The notes beneath the pieces were generated by a model. That model saw only the letters and a list, made by a program, of their open reading frames with translations. It did not search any database and was not told where the DNA came from. A stretch of 64,000 nucleotides of DNA from Galbitalea sp. SE-J8 (GTDB taxonomy: Bacteria; Actinomycetota; Actinomycetes; Actinomycetales; Microbacteriaceae), in the NCBI RefSeq assembly GCF_030345695.1, contig NZ_JAUASV010000014.1, positions 25,303 through 89,302 of the forward strand, in the 5' to 3' direction. A program made the translations under genes and the position numbers. This document shows, piece after piece, positions 42,594 through 52,506 of this stretch; position 1 is the first letter of the stretch, and each line of letters begins with the position of its first letter.

Positions 42594-42640
42594 GTCTCGA
42601 GACGCCGGCTCGCTACGCTCGCGAACTCCTCGACCAGCGG
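42594..42640. repeat. Partial copy of the GAGGAGC-type palindromic repeat
   Basis: TCTCGAGACGCCGGCTCGCT and CTCCTCGACCAGCGG match the right half of the 121-bp repeats near 32000. It separates lemA from htpX. Confidence 0.7.
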
Positions 42641-42650
42641 GTGGGTGTGA

Positions 42651-43223
42651 TCAAAACTGCACGCGCGGCGGCTCGGCGATCGACGCGGCATCCGCGACCT
42701 CGAAGAACTCGCGCTCGGTGAAGCCGAGCCCGCGCACGAAGAGCGTGTTCGGGAAGATCTTGATCTTCGTGTTGAGCTCGCGCACGCCGCCGTTGTAGAA
42801 GCGCCTGCTGGCCTGGATCTTGTCCTCGGTGTCGACGAGCTCGCCCTGCAGCTGCAGGAAGTTCTGGCTCGCCTGCAGCTGCGGGTAGGCCTCCGCGACC
42901 GCGAATACGCCCTTGAGCGCGGACTGCATGTGGCTCTCGGCGACGCTCGCCTCGCCCGGCGACTTCGCCTGCAGCGTCTCGGCGCGCGCCTGGGTCACGG
43001 CCTCGAAGACGCCCTTCTCGTGCGTCGCGTAGCCCTTGACCGTCTCGATGAGGTTCGGGATGAGGTCGGCCCGGCGCTTGAGCTGCACCGTGATGTCGCT
43101 CCACGCCTCGTCGACCCGCACGCCGAGCGTGACGAGGCCGTTGTAGGTGGACCACAGGTAGATGCCCGCGATGATCACGAGGAGCACGATGACGCCGATG
43201 ATGATCCAGGGCAGGAATTCCAT
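42651..43223 (-). CDS. LemA family protein
   Basis: 190 aa. One N-terminal membrane helix (FLPWIIIGVIVLLVIIAGIYL) and a long helical bundle with the family blocks VRVDEAWSDITVQLKRRADLIPNL and AEAYPQLQASQNFLQLQ. Paired with HtpX, with which it is often cotranscribed; role in membrane stress is proposed. ATG 43221-43223 is set by TATGAT (43230-43235) six bases upstream, giving a leaderless mRNA. Confidence 0.94.
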   Translation of the reverse strand: MEFLPWIIIGVIVLLVIIAGIYLWSTYNGLVTLGVRVDEAWSDITVQLKRRADLIPNLIETVKGYATHEKGVFEAVTQARAETLQAKSPGEASVAESHMQSALKGVFAVAEAYPQLQASQNFLQLQGELVDTEDKIQASRRFYNGGVRELNTKIKIFPNTLFVRGLGFTEREFFEVADAASIAEPPRVQF

Positions 43224-43229
43224 GGGGGA

Positions 43230-43235
43230 ATCATA
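43230..43235 (-). promoter_or_regulatory. Leaderless -10 box of lemA-htpX
   Basis: TATGAT on the minus strand, six bases before ATG 43223; one base from the TATAAT consensus. Confidence 0.65.
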
Positions 43236-43326
43236 GGGTGAGCGGCTGGGCGGCGGCCGAATCATTTCGCACGCCCGTCCTCGCGCCCGCACGCCCGCGC
43301 CCGCGCTCGCCTGCGAGAATCGGGGC

Positions 43327-43878
43327 ATGCCCGAGCCCTCCGCCGCCCTCGACACCGCGCGCCGCTCGATCGACGAGCTCACCGCGCTCGTGCCCGACTT
43401 CCCCAAGCCCGGCATCCTGTTCCGCGACCTGACCCCGGTGTTCGCCGACGGCGCGGCGCTGCGCGCGGTGACGGATGCCCTGGTCGAGCCGTTCGCGGAT
43501 CGCGTGGACGCGGTGGCCGGCGTCGAGGCGCGCGGGTTCGTGCTCGCGGCATCCGCTGCCTACGCGCTGGGGACCGGAATGCTCATCATCCGCAAGCCGG
43601 GCAAGCTGCCGCGCCCGCATCTGTCGCGCAGCTACGACCTCGAGTACGGCAGCGCGACGCTCGAGGGGCAGCCCGACGACCTGCCCGCGGGCTCCCGCGT
43701 GCTCGTGCTCGACGACATCCTCGCGACCGGCGGCACGCTCGCGGCCGCCGCGCACCTCGTCGAGGCGGCCGGCTGGAGCGTCGCGGGCATCAGCGTCGTG
43801 CTCGAGCTCGACGGGCTCGGCGGCCGCGGGCGGCTCCCCGGTTACGACGTGCGCACGCTGAGCGCGGTCGGGCTGTAG
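43327..43878 (+). CDS. apt: Adenine phosphoribosyltransferase
   Basis: Purine salvage enzyme of 183 aa forming AMP from adenine and PRPP. N-terminal FPKPGILFRDLTPVF, hood EARGFVLAA, KPGKLPRPHLSRSYDLEYGS, and PRPP loop VLVLDDILATGGTL are all conserved. ATG 43327 follows GAGAAT by six bases, probably leaderless although this -10 is weaker. Confidence 0.95.
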   Translation: MPEPSAALDTARRSIDELTALVPDFPKPGILFRDLTPVFADGAALRAVTDALVEPFADRVDAVAGVEARGFVLAASAAYALGTGMLIIRKPGKLPRPHLSRSYDLEYGSATLEGQPDDLPAGSRVLVLDDILATGGTLAAAAHLVEAAGWSVAGISVVLELDGLGGRGRLPGYDVRTLSAVGL

Positions 43879-43946
43879 GCGACGCGCCAGCGTCGCGCGA
43901 CCCCGGCGCCGACGGAGCCTGCGACCGAGGTTCGCCGCGCAGCGTG

Positions 43947-44816
43947 CTACCTCGTGTTCGTCGCCATGCCCATCCGGGCGAGCACGACCGACTCGACGAG
44001 CTGCACGAGCATGTAGATGCCGAGCGCGACGAGCGTCACGACGACGACCGCGGCCCACAGCGCCGGGAACTGGCCGGTGACGATCTCCTTGTTGGCCGAT
44101 CCGCCGATGCCGTCGCCGGTGGAGAGCCACTCGGTGAGCAGGGCGCCGGTGATCGCGCCGGGCACCGAGATGCGCGCGGCGGCGAACAGCGAGGGCAGCG
44201 ACCCGGGCAGGGCGACCTTGCGCACGACCGTCCACGTCGATCCGCCGTACGTGTGCACGACGTCGATCATGGTCGGCGACGCGTTCTTGAGCCCGAACGC
44301 GATCGTGACGAGCGCCGGGAAGAGCACGACGATGCCGCCGATGACGCCGACCGAGGCCTGCGAGCCGATGCCGAAGATCATGAAGATGATCGGCGCGATG
44401 GCGAGCAGCGGCACCGAGCGCAGCAGCAGCGCGAACGGCATGAACGCCGCCTCGACGAGCCGCGAGACGCGGAACACGATCGCGACGAGGATCGCGACGA
44501 CGAGCCCGCACACGAAGCCGAACGCCGAGTGCGCGAGCGTCACCGAGAGCTGGCCCCAGATCAGCTCCCGGTTGGCGGATGCCGACGGCAGCGTGAACAG
44601 GTAGTTCCAGACCTGCGCGGGGTTCTGGGTGATGTAGGGCGCGACGCCGAAGAACGTGACGACCGAGAACCAGACGCCGACGATGATGACGAACGAGACG
44701 ACGGCGGTGAACAGCGACCGCCCGAGCGCGCGTCCGACGGCGCGCAGCGTGGTGGAACGGATCTCGCGCCGGCGGGCGCGGACGTCGACGGCGGCGGGCG
44801 CCGCGAGCGCGGTCAC
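43947..44816 (-). CDS. ABC importer permease (SsuC/ThiX-like), second copy
   Basis: 289 aa, BPD_transp_1 fold with six helices. EAA loop: VVHTYGGSTWTVVRKVALPGSLPSLFAAARI. The GTG start (44814-44816) overlaps the stop of the first permease. Two different permease genes in this type of importer imply a heterodimeric channel. Part of the operon 47555-43947. Confidence 0.92.
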   Translation of the reverse strand: MTALAAPAAVDVRARRREIRSTTLRAVGRALGRSLFTAVVSFVIIVGVWFSVVTFFGVAPYITQNPAQVWNYLFTLPSASANRELIWGQLSVTLAHSAFGFVCGLVVAILVAIVFRVSRLVEAAFMPFALLLRSVPLLAIAPIIFMIFGIGSQASVGVIGGIVVLFPALVTIAFGLKNASPTMIDVVHTYGGSTWTVVRKVALPGSLPSLFAAARISVPGAITGALLTEWLSTGDGIGGSANKEIVTGQFPALWAAVVVVTLVALGIYMLVQLVESVVLARMGMATNTR

Positions 44817-45622
44817 GCGCCGGCCCCCGCGGTTCCGCGCGCCCAGGGCGCCACGGCGCGCGCCACGAGGCCGACGAGGCCGTAGCCGATGATCGCGACG
44901 AACGCGCACATCAGGAACAGGCCCCAGAGCCGCTCGGACTGGCCGGACGACTGCGAGGTGAGCAGCAGCGTGCCGACGCTCAGGTCGATCGCGCCGAAGT
45001 ACTCGCCGAGGATCGCGCCGAGGAAGGCGGCCGGAACGGCGATCTGCAGCGCGGTGAGCACGTGCGGGATCGCGGACACGATCCGCACCTTGCGCAGCTG
45101 CGTGAGGCGCGATCCGCCGTACACCGTGATGACGTCGAGAGCGGCGCGATCGCTCGCCTTGAGTCCGAGGAGCGAGCCGACGACCGTGGTGAAGAACACG
45201 GAGAGCCCCGCGACGAAGGTCGCGGTCGCCGAGGTGTCGCCGGTCGAGGTCGCGCCGCCGAGGATGAGCTTGAGGATCGGGCCGATGGCCACGAGCGGCA
45301 GGCAGTACGAGATCACGGCGATCTGGTTCAGCACGCCCTCGAGCGGCGGCAGCACGAGCACGAGCGCGCACAGCACGAGCGCGACGACGTTGCCCGCCAG
45401 GTAGCCGAAGCCCGCCTCGCGCAGCGTCACGACGAACGCGTTCGTGTAGAACGAGAACCCGTCGCTCACGACCTGCGCGATGACGGCGGGCGGCGTGGGC
45501 ACGATGGCGTGCCTGCCCTCCCCCGGGTCGACGAGCACGGCGATGATCCACCAGACGGCGATCACGACGAGGATGCCGACGGTGGCGGCGAGCCAGGACG
45601 GCACCGGCAGACGACGGGGCAC
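44813..45622 (-). CDS. ABC importer permease (SsuC/ThiX-like), first copy
   Basis: 269 aa, six helices starting LAATVGILVVIAVWWIIAVLV. EAA loop: VITVYGGSRLTQLRKVRIVSAIPHVLTALQIAVPAA. GTG start one base after the ATPase stop. Works with the permease at 43947. Confidence 0.92.
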   Translation of the reverse strand: MPRRLPVPSWLAATVGILVVIAVWWIIAVLVDPGEGRHAIVPTPPAVIAQVVSDGFSFYTNAFVVTLREAGFGYLAGNVVALVLCALVLVLPPLEGVLNQIAVISYCLPLVAIGPILKLILGGATSTGDTSATATFVAGLSVFFTTVVGSLLGLKASDRAALDVITVYGGSRLTQLRKVRIVSAIPHVLTALQIAVPAAFLGAILGEYFGAIDLSVGTLLLTSQSSGQSERLWGLFLMCAFVAIIGYGLVGLVARAVAPWARGTAGAGA

Positions 45623-45623
45623 G

Positions 45624-46442
<819 letters not shown>

Positions 46443-46472
46443 GGATCGTGTGTTCCTGCTCGTCCCGAGTGA

Positions 46473-47555
46473 CTACTTGGAGTAGTCCACGAGGTCCGGG
46501 TTCGCCTTGTAGACGTCGGCGAGCAGCGACATGTCGAACAGGTCCTTGGCCGTGGTCGTGATGCCCGCGGCCTTGAGCGACGCGATGGTCTCCTGCTGCA
46601 GCTCGTCCGAGATCGTGAAGAGGCCGTTGGTCGCGGTCTCGTCGGTCGCGACGAGGCCGGCCTGCGCGGTGGCCGCGGCCGCCTCGAGCTTCGGGTCGAG
46701 CTTCAGGTCCTTGCCGTAGGTGCCGGTGGCGAGGTCGGCGCCGGACTGCGGGTCCTTCACGAAGTCGCTCCAGCCCTGCACCTCCGCCTTCAGGAAGGCG
46801 ACGAGCTTGTCGCGGTCGTTGTCGATCGAGTCCTGCGTGACGGTCACGGTCTCCGCGACGAACGGGAGGCCGAAGTCGGCGAACGCGAGGTTGACCGGCG
46901 TGTAGCCGTCGAGCTCGACCTGGATGCCCTCGTTCGTCAGGTAGGAGACGTAGCCGTCGACCTGGCCGCTCTCGAGCAGCGCGGGTCCGTTGAACTGGCC
47001 GGGGACGACCGTCACGTCCTTCGGGTCGATGCCGTTGACCGAGAGGAACGCGTTGAAGAGCACGGTGTTCGAGTCGTCGACGCCGATCTTCTTGCCGATG
47101 AGGTCCTTCGGGCTCTTCAGCGGGGTCTTCTCGCCGAGCGAGAGGATCGTGAACGGGTTCTTCTGGAACTCGGTGCCGATGATCTTGAGCGGCTGGCCCT
47201 GCGAGACCGCGCTGCCGACCGAGACGGCGTCGCTGAGTGCGACGTCGGCCTTGCCGGACAGCAGTTCGGACGTGCCGGTCGAGGGTCCGGGCGTCATGTT
47301 CACCGTGGAGATGCCGGCGTCCTTGAAGTAGCCCTTCGAGTCGGCGAGGAACTCGCCGCTGAACTCGACGTCCTTGATCCAGGACAGCTGGAGGTTGACG
47401 GTGCCGTAGTCGGCAGCACCGGCGTCGCCGGGCGTGGTGTCGCTGCTCGGGGTGCTCCCGGAACAGCCGGCGAGCGAGATGACGGCGGCAGCGATCGCTG
47501 CGGTCGCGATGCCGGCGCGCGCCGTGCGGCGCGAGAAGATCGACGTGATTGACAT
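46473..47555 (-). CDS. NMT1/THI5-type substrate-binding lipoprotein
   Basis: 360 aa. Lipoprotein signal with LAGC (Cys31). The mature part starts VNLQLSWIKDVEFSGEFLADSKGYF, the signature of NMT1/THI5-like binding proteins for pyrimidine thiamine precursors and related riboflavin or nitrogenous ligands; GPSTGTSELLSGKADVAL continues the fold. No thi or rib genes are near. ATG 47553-47555. First gene of a four-gene importer operon with a periodic operator-like region upstream. Confidence 0.88.
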   Translation of the reverse strand: MSITSIFSRRTARAGIATAAIAAAVISLAGCSGSTPSSDTTPGDAGAADYGTVNLQLSWIKDVEFSGEFLADSKGYFKDAGISTVNMTPGPSTGTSELLSGKADVALSDAVSVGSAVSQGQPLKIIGTEFQKNPFTILSLGEKTPLKSPKDLIGKKIGVDDSNTVLFNAFLSVNGIDPKDVTVVPGQFNGPALLESGQVDGYVSYLTNEGIQVELDGYTPVNLAFADFGLPFVAETVTVTQDSIDNDRDKLVAFLKAEVQGWSDFVKDPQSGADLATGTYGKDLKLDPKLEAAAATAQAGLVATDETATNGLFTISDELQQETIASLKAAGITTTAKDLFDMSLLADVYKANPDLVDYSK

Positions 47556-47614
47556 GGGGTGATTGCCTCGCCTCGGGTGTGACTGAAAGGTGGGCTACAC
47601 GGTATGCGGAGCGC

Positions 47615-47653
47615 GTTTCGGTCTGTTTCGCGCCGTGTTTCGGCCAGGTTAAC
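47615..47653 (-). promoter_or_regulatory. Four ~11-bp-spaced half-sites upstream of the importer
   Basis: GTTTC at 47615, 47625 and 47637, then GTTAAC at 47648, i.e. on the transcribed strand TTAAC-n6-GAAAC followed by two further GAAAC. Direct repeats at one helical turn are the layout of GlnR-type nitrogen-control boxes. Whether GlnR exists in this organism is not shown here. Confidence 0.4.
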
Positions 47654-47664
47654 GCGCGCGCCGC

Positions 47665-48996
47665 TCAGACCCCCAGCACGCGGGTCAGGTAGTCGTTGCG
47701 GAAGACGCGCTCCGGATCGAGCCGGTCGCGCACCGCGAGGAAGTCGGCGAATCGCGGGTACGCCGCGGCGAGCGAGCCCGCGTCGCGGACGTGCATCTTG
47801 CCCCAGTGCGGGCGCCCGTCGAACGACCGCATGATCGCCTCGACCTCCCGGAAGTACCGGGTCGGGTCCTGCCGGAAGTAGTGGTGCACGGCGATGTAGC
47901 CCGTGCGCCGGCCGTGCGCCGTCGAGAGCCAGATGTCGTCCGCGGCCGCGGCGCGCACCTCGATCGGGTAGCCGATCCGGAGATCCCGCTCCGCGATCAT
48001 CCGCTTGACCGCGCGCAGTGCGTCGGGCACCGCCTCGACCGGAAGCGCGTACTCCATCTCGCGGAATCGCGTGTAGCGCGGCGACGTGAAGACCGCCGGC
48101 GACGCATCCGTGAAGTCGCGATTGCCCTGCAGCGTCGTCGCGAGGCGGTGGAGCGGCGGCAGCACGTCGGGCACCACGCGGCTCACCTGGCACATCGCCG
48201 CGATCACGCCGCTCTGCACCAGCACCTCCTCGATCCAGTTGCTCACGGGGTGCGCCGGATGCCGCTCGGCGTCCGCGGGCAGTCGCGTGTTGGTCTTGGT
48301 GCTGACGCCGTCGGCGTGCGGGAACGCGTAGAACTCGAAGTGATCGGCGGCCTCGACGCGATCGAGCCACTCGTCGAGCACGGCGTCGAGGCGCTCGCCG
48401 CGCTCGACGGCGTGCAGCAGGTAGGCCGGCACGCACTCGATCGTGACGTCGACGAGGATGCCGAGGGCGCCGAGTCCGATGCGCACGGCCGGCAGCAGCT
48501 CGGCGTTCTCGCTCTCGCTGACGCGCAGCAGGTCGCCGGACGCGGTGACGAGCGTCGCCGCGCGGATCTGGGTCGCGAGCCCGCCGAACCGCAGCCCGGT
48601 GCCGTGCGTGCCCGTGGCGGTCGCCCCGGCGATGGTCTGCCGGTCGATGTCGCCCATGTTCGCGAGGGCGAGGCCGTGCGGCGCGAGCAGTGCGGGCAGC
48701 TGGTAGAGGTTGGTGCCGGCGCCGAGTCTCACCCGGGTGCCGTCGACCGCGAGCACGCCGTCGATCGCCGAGATGTCGAGCTGCACGCCGTCCGTCGCGG
48801 CGATCGCCGTGAAGCTGTGGCCGGCGCCGACCGCCTTGACGGGCAGCCCGCGCTCCCGCGCCGTGCGGATGACGGCCGCCACCTCGTCCGGCGAGGCCGG
48901 GGATGCGACCGCGGCCGGGCGCGCCTCGACGGTGCGTCCCCAGTTGCGCCAGCGGCGCGACGGGCCGAGCGTGGCCATCGCCGACTGCACGGTCAC
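47665..48996 (-). CDS. FAD-linked D-arabinono-1,4-lactone oxidase-like enzyme
   Basis: 443 aa, VAO-fold sugar-lactone oxidase. The FAD domain has VKAVGAGHSFTAIA with His60, the position that often binds FAD covalently, and DIDRQTIAGATATGTHGTG. The C-terminal ALO domain carries RPHWGKMH, the conserved HWxK motif, and ends RVFRNDYLTRVLG. The native lactone is unknown. The GTG start (48994-48996) overlaps the stop of the PLP enzyme gene. Last gene of a TetR-MFS-PLP-FAD operon. Confidence 0.9.
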   Translation of the reverse strand: MTVQSAMATLGPSRRWRNWGRTVEARPAAVASPASPDEVAAVIRTARERGLPVKAVGAGHSFTAIAATDGVQLDISAIDGVLAVDGTRVRLGAGTNLYQLPALLAPHGLALANMGDIDRQTIAGATATGTHGTGLRFGGLATQIRAATLVTASGDLLRVSESENAELLPAVRIGLGALGILVDVTIECVPAYLLHAVERGERLDAVLDEWLDRVEAADHFEFYAFPHADGVSTKTNTRLPADAERHPAHPVSNWIEEVLVQSGVIAAMCQVSRVVPDVLPPLHRLATTLQGNRDFTDASPAVFTSPRYTRFREMEYALPVEAVPDALRAVKRMIAERDLRIGYPIEVRAAAADDIWLSTAHGRRTGYIAVHHYFRQDPTRYFREVEAIMRSFDGRPHWGKMHVRDAGSLAAAYPRFADFLAVRDRLDPERVFRNDYLTRVLGV

Positions 48997-50372
48997 AGGA
49001 ACACCTTCCCCTCGCCCCGGTACGTCGGCACGCTGCCGACGACCCCGTCGTCGTCGACCAGCACGAGCTCGTCGACGTGCTCGCTCAGCTCGCCCGCCTT
49101 CGTATGCCGGGCCCAGACCCGGTCGCCGACGCGCAGCGCGGCCGCGGCCGGCCCGGACACCGGCGTCTGCACCTCGCCGGCCATCTCGCGCGGCAGCATC
49201 GCGAGGCCGGTCGGCCACTCCAGCCGCGGCAGGCGATCGGGCCCGGGCGGACCGGATGCGATCCAGCCGCCGCCGAGCAGCGTCGCGAGCCCGGGCGCCG
49301 GCTTGCGCACCACGGGGAGCACGAACGCCGCCGCGGGGGCGGGCGAGAACGCGGTGTAGTGGTCGAACAGGTGCGGGCCGAACAGGCCCGAGCCGGCCGC
49401 GACATCCGTCACCGCGCTCTCGGCGCTCGTCGACTCGATCGATCCGGTGCCGCCGCCGTTCACGAACTCCAGGTCGGCGATCGCCCGCACCGCGGCGACG
49501 GCCGCGGCCCGGCGATCGGCGAGCTCGGCGCGCGAGGAGCGCTGCATCGCGCGCACCGCGCGCGCGTAGAGCGGGCGCCCGGCCGGGTCGTCGATCGTGC
49601 CGGCGATCTGCGACTCGTACGCCATCATCCCGACGAGCCGGAACCCCGGCCGGCCGACGATCGCGCGGGCGAGCGCCTCGGCCTGCGCGACGGTGTGCAC
49701 GGGCGACCGGCGCGCGCCGGTGAAGCCGAGCAGGCGCGAGTCGAAGCCCGCGTCGAGCTCGAGGCACACCCTCAGTTCCGTAGCGCCCGGCCCGTCCGCC
49801 TCGCGGCGTGCCGCGTCGATCAGGTCGAGCTGTGCGACGTCGTCGACCATGAGCGTCACGCGGGCGGCGAGCGCCGGGTCGGCGGCGAGGGCGCGGATCG
49901 CGCCGCGGTCGACGGTCGGGTAGCCGACCACGACATCCGTGATCCCGGGCCGCCCGGGGCTGTCCTGCGCGAGCCAGAGCGCCTCGCGCAGCGTGTACGC
50001 GAGCACGCCCGCCCAGCCGGGCAGCGCGAGCACCGCGTCGAGGATCGGGCGCGAGCGCACCGACTTCGACGCGATCCGCAGCGGCGTGCCGGACGCGCGT
50101 GCGACGAGCCGGTCTGCGTTGTGCGCGAGCGCGCCGACGTGCACGGTCGCGAACACCGGGTCGAGCTGGGCGGTCGCGGCGCCCAGCGCCGGCCAGTACC
50201 GGGCCGGCTCGGTCCACGGCTGCGTGGCCGGCGGCGTCGCGATGAGCGCGGCTAGCGTCGCTGCGGTCATCCGCGTCGGTTCGGGCACCCGCGTCGGTTC
50301 GGGATGCGTCGGTTCGTGCAGACGGGATCCTCCGGGCGCGGATCCTTCGGGCGCGCGGGATCGTTCGGTCAC
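48993..50372 (-). CDS. Fold-III PLP amino acid deaminase/aldolase-like protein
   Basis: 459 aa from GTG 50372, or 425 from ATG 50270. Alanine-racemase-type barrel with the PLP lysine in LRIASKSVRSRP (Lys103 in the long form), then YPTVDRGAIRAL and NGGGTGSIEST. The C-terminal domain resembles D-threonine aldolase/D-serine dehydratase but lacks a clear HC metal pair; it has RHTKAGELSEH instead. GTG 50372 overlaps the MFS stop by one base (TAGTG), arguing for the long form. Its extra N terminus contains EPT repeats (EPTHPEPTRVPEPTR) coded by short tandem units. Confidence 0.85.
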   Translation of the reverse strand: MTERSRAPEGSAPGGSRLHEPTHPEPTRVPEPTRMTAATLAALIATPPATQPWTEPARYWPALGAATAQLDPVFATVHVGALAHNADRLVARASGTPLRIASKSVRSRPILDAVLALPGWAGVLAYTLREALWLAQDSPGRPGITDVVVGYPTVDRGAIRALAADPALAARVTLMVDDVAQLDLIDAARREADGPGATELRVCLELDAGFDSRLLGFTGARRSPVHTVAQAEALARAIVGRPGFRLVGMMAYESQIAGTIDDPAGRPLYARAVRAMQRSSRAELADRRAAAVAAVRAIADLEFVNGGGTGSIESTSAESAVTDVAAGSGLFGPHLFDHYTAFSPAPAAAFVLPVVRKPAPGLATLLGGGWIASGPPGPDRLPRLEWPTGLAMLPREMAGEVQTPVSGPAAAALRVGDRVWARHTKAGELSEHVDELVLVDDDGVVGSVPTYRGEGKVFL

Positions 50373-51754
50373 TACTTGACGCTCCGGATCGGGATGAGCG
50401 CGAAGCCGCCGAGCACCGACGCGATCGCGGACGCCACGAACAGCGCCGCGAACCCGGTGCCGGCTCCGACGAACGTGTCCCCGACGAGCTGGCCGCCGTT
50501 CGATCCGACGAGCCCCGCGAAGCCGACGACGAGCACGGCGCCGAGCAGCGGCCCGACCGCCTGCGGCACGGCGAGCGCGATGTTCATGATGCCGAGGTCC
50601 TTGCCGCGGGCGTGGGCATCCGGCAGCACCTGGGTCGCGAGCGCCTGGTCCACGGCCATGTACGCGCCGTAGCCGAGACCGAGGATGCCCGCGCCGACGA
50701 TCGCGACGTTCAGCGCCGGAACGAACGCGAGCAGCAGGGCGGCGATCGCGATGAGGTACGACGCGATGTACACGAAGATCTTGCGCTGGCCGATGCGGTC
50801 GCTGATGCGGCCCACGACGAGCGCCGCGACGATGAAGAACGCCATGTAGACCGCGGTGAGCAGCAGCAGGTCGTCGACGACGTGCGCGCTGTGCAGGCCG
50901 AACGCGAGGAAGTAGATGAGCTGGGTGGTGCCGAGCGCGTTCCCGAGGTTGACGAGGATGCGGCTGAGCAGCGTCCAGCCGAAGTCCGGGTGACGGCGCG
51001 GGCTGACCCAGAACCCGGCGAGGATGGCGCGCGCCGCGAACGGCGGACGCTCGGATGCGGGCAGGGCCGGGTCGCGGAGCACGACGAGGAACGGCACCAC
51101 GAGCACGACGAGCGCGATGGCGACGACGAGGTAGCCGACGAGCGTGGACAGGGCGAGCGCGTCGACGAGCGCGAGGCCCGCGAGCGTGCCGACCGCCTGC
51201 GGTGCACTCACCCAGCCCGACACGAAGCCGCGCTGGTTGATGGGCACCTGGTCGCTGATCGTCGCGGTGATCGCGGCGGTGACCATGCAGAAGCCGACGA
51301 GGGTCGTCGCCCAGAACACGCCGATGCCGACGAGGCCGGTCTGCAGCCCGAGCAGCACGAGGCTGACCGCGAACACCAGGGTGCCGGCGAGGATCCACGG
51401 CCGGCGGCGGCCGAAGCGCGAGGTCGTGCGATCGCTGAGCGCGCCGGTGAGCGGGTAGGCGAGGAGTGCGCACGCCCCCGCGATCGCCGAGATGACGCCG
51501 AAGGCCATCACCGGGTCGAGCCAGTTCTCGGTGCTGAGCTGTTGCTCCGGATCGAGCGGCAGGTGGAAGGCCTCGGCGATCTGGTTGGGCAGCAGCAGCT
51601 GGATCGGGGTGAGCTGCGCCATCCAGATGCCGAACCAGGCGGTCGCGAACAGGGTGATCCAGCGCGCCGGCACCCGGCGGATCGGCTCCTGGAAGAGGCC
51701 GGCGCTCGACGCGGCGGGCCGGGCGGCGGGGGTGCTGGCAGCGGGCGTGCTCAT
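50372..51754 (-). CDS. MFS sugar-type transporter (SLC45/GPH-like)
   Basis: 460 aa with 12 helices. Residues AWFGIWMAQLTPIQLLLPNQI and LTGALSDRTTSRFGRRRPWILAG (motif A with FGRRRPW) are the signature of SLC45-like and GPH-type transporters, many of which carry sugars or glycosides. The second half has motif A in VGRISDRIGQRKIFVY. The ATG (51752-51754) overlaps the TetR stop. It is the presumed uptake step for the operon's substrate. Confidence 0.88.
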   Translation of the reverse strand: MSTPAASTPAARPAASSAGLFQEPIRRVPARWITLFATAWFGIWMAQLTPIQLLLPNQIAEAFHLPLDPEQQLSTENWLDPVMAFGVISAIAGACALLAYPLTGALSDRTTSRFGRRRPWILAGTLVFAVSLVLLGLQTGLVGIGVFWATTLVGFCMVTAAITATISDQVPINQRGFVSGWVSAPQAVGTLAGLALVDALALSTLVGYLVVAIALVVLVVPFLVVLRDPALPASERPPFAARAILAGFWVSPRRHPDFGWTLLSRILVNLGNALGTTQLIYFLAFGLHSAHVVDDLLLLTAVYMAFFIVAALVVGRISDRIGQRKIFVYIASYLIAIAALLLAFVPALNVAIVGAGILGLGYGAYMAVDQALATQVLPDAHARGKDLGIMNIALAVPQAVGPLLGAVLVVGFAGLVGSNGGQLVGDTFVGAGTGFAALFVASAIASVLGGFALIPIRSVK

Positions 51755-52380
51755 GCGGGCTCCTCGGTGGGGGTGGCCGGGCCCGGCGCGGGCGCGGTGA
51801 GGGTGGACAGGCTGTCGGCCGCGAAGGCCACGATGCGCAGGGCGCCGTCGCGGTCGCGGTCGGCGAGCCAGGCGAAGGTGATGCCGTCGGTGAAGGCGAC
51901 CACGAGGCGCGCGACGTCGTCGAGCGGCAGCGTCCAGCGCACCCGGGCGTGCGCGGCGCCGGCCTCGAGCACGCCGGCGACCGTCGCGCGGTAGCGCGCG
52001 TACTGCTCGGCGGCGAGGTGGCGCAGGGCGGGGGTGCGCAGCGCGTACTGGGTCAGCTCGAACATCGCGAGCTCTCGCGACGGGTCGGCCGCGAGCTCGT
52101 CGACGTAGGCGGTGAGCGCCGCGACGATCGAGGCGCGGATGTCCGACCCGAGCCGCAGGGTCGAGGCGGCGGCGAGCGACTCGGCGTCGAGCACGTGCTC
52201 GACGAGCTCGCGCAGCAGCTCGTCGCGGCTCGCGAACGCGTAGTGGAAGCTCGCGAGCGGCATCCCCGCCTCGGCGACGATCGCGCGCGTCGTGGCGGCG
52301 CCCATCCCGTCGCGGGACACGACGCGGAACGCGGCGTCGATGAGCTCGGAACGGCGGTCGAGGCTCGACATGCGCGCCAT
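51751..52380 (-). CDS. TetR-family repressor of the MFS/PLP/FAD operon
   Basis: 209 aa. HTH at about 10-55 (ELIDAAFRVVSRDGMGAATTRAIVAEAGMPLASFHYAFASRDEL), with the FHYAF.S variant of the recognition end. The C-terminal ligand domain is alanine-rich. ATG 52378-52380 is chosen for GGGGGA five bases before it; a second ATG three codons on is possible. Being the first gene, it is autoregulated through the palindrome at 52438-52459. Confidence 0.9.
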   Translation of the reverse strand: MARMSSLDRRSELIDAAFRVVSRDGMGAATTRAIVAEAGMPLASFHYAFASRDELLRELVEHVLDAESLAAASTLRLGSDIRASIVAALTAYVDELAADPSRELAMFELTQYALRTPALRHLAAEQYARYRATVAGVLEAGAAHARVRWTLPLDDVARLVVAFTDGITFAWLADRDRDGALRIVAFAADSLSTLTAPAPGPATPTEEPA

Positions 52381-52437
52381 CCGTGTCCCCCTCCCCCGCG
52401 GTCGCCGCGGTCGTCGCGGTCGCGCTGCGTGCGCGAG

Positions 52438-52459
52438 GACTGGGACGAGTGTCCCAGTC
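52438..52459 (-). promoter_or_regulatory. 22-bp palindromic operator upstream of tetR
   Basis: GACTGGGAC, a 4-bp spacer and GTCCCAGTC, perfectly symmetrical, 58 bp before the repressor start. The minus-strand GACACT inside it could be the -10. Length and position are typical for a TetR dimer pair. Confidence 0.75.
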
Positions 52460-52506
52460 ACTTGACCCACGGTGACAGAGCGGAGGATTCCGCGTCAAGG
52501 CCCGCG

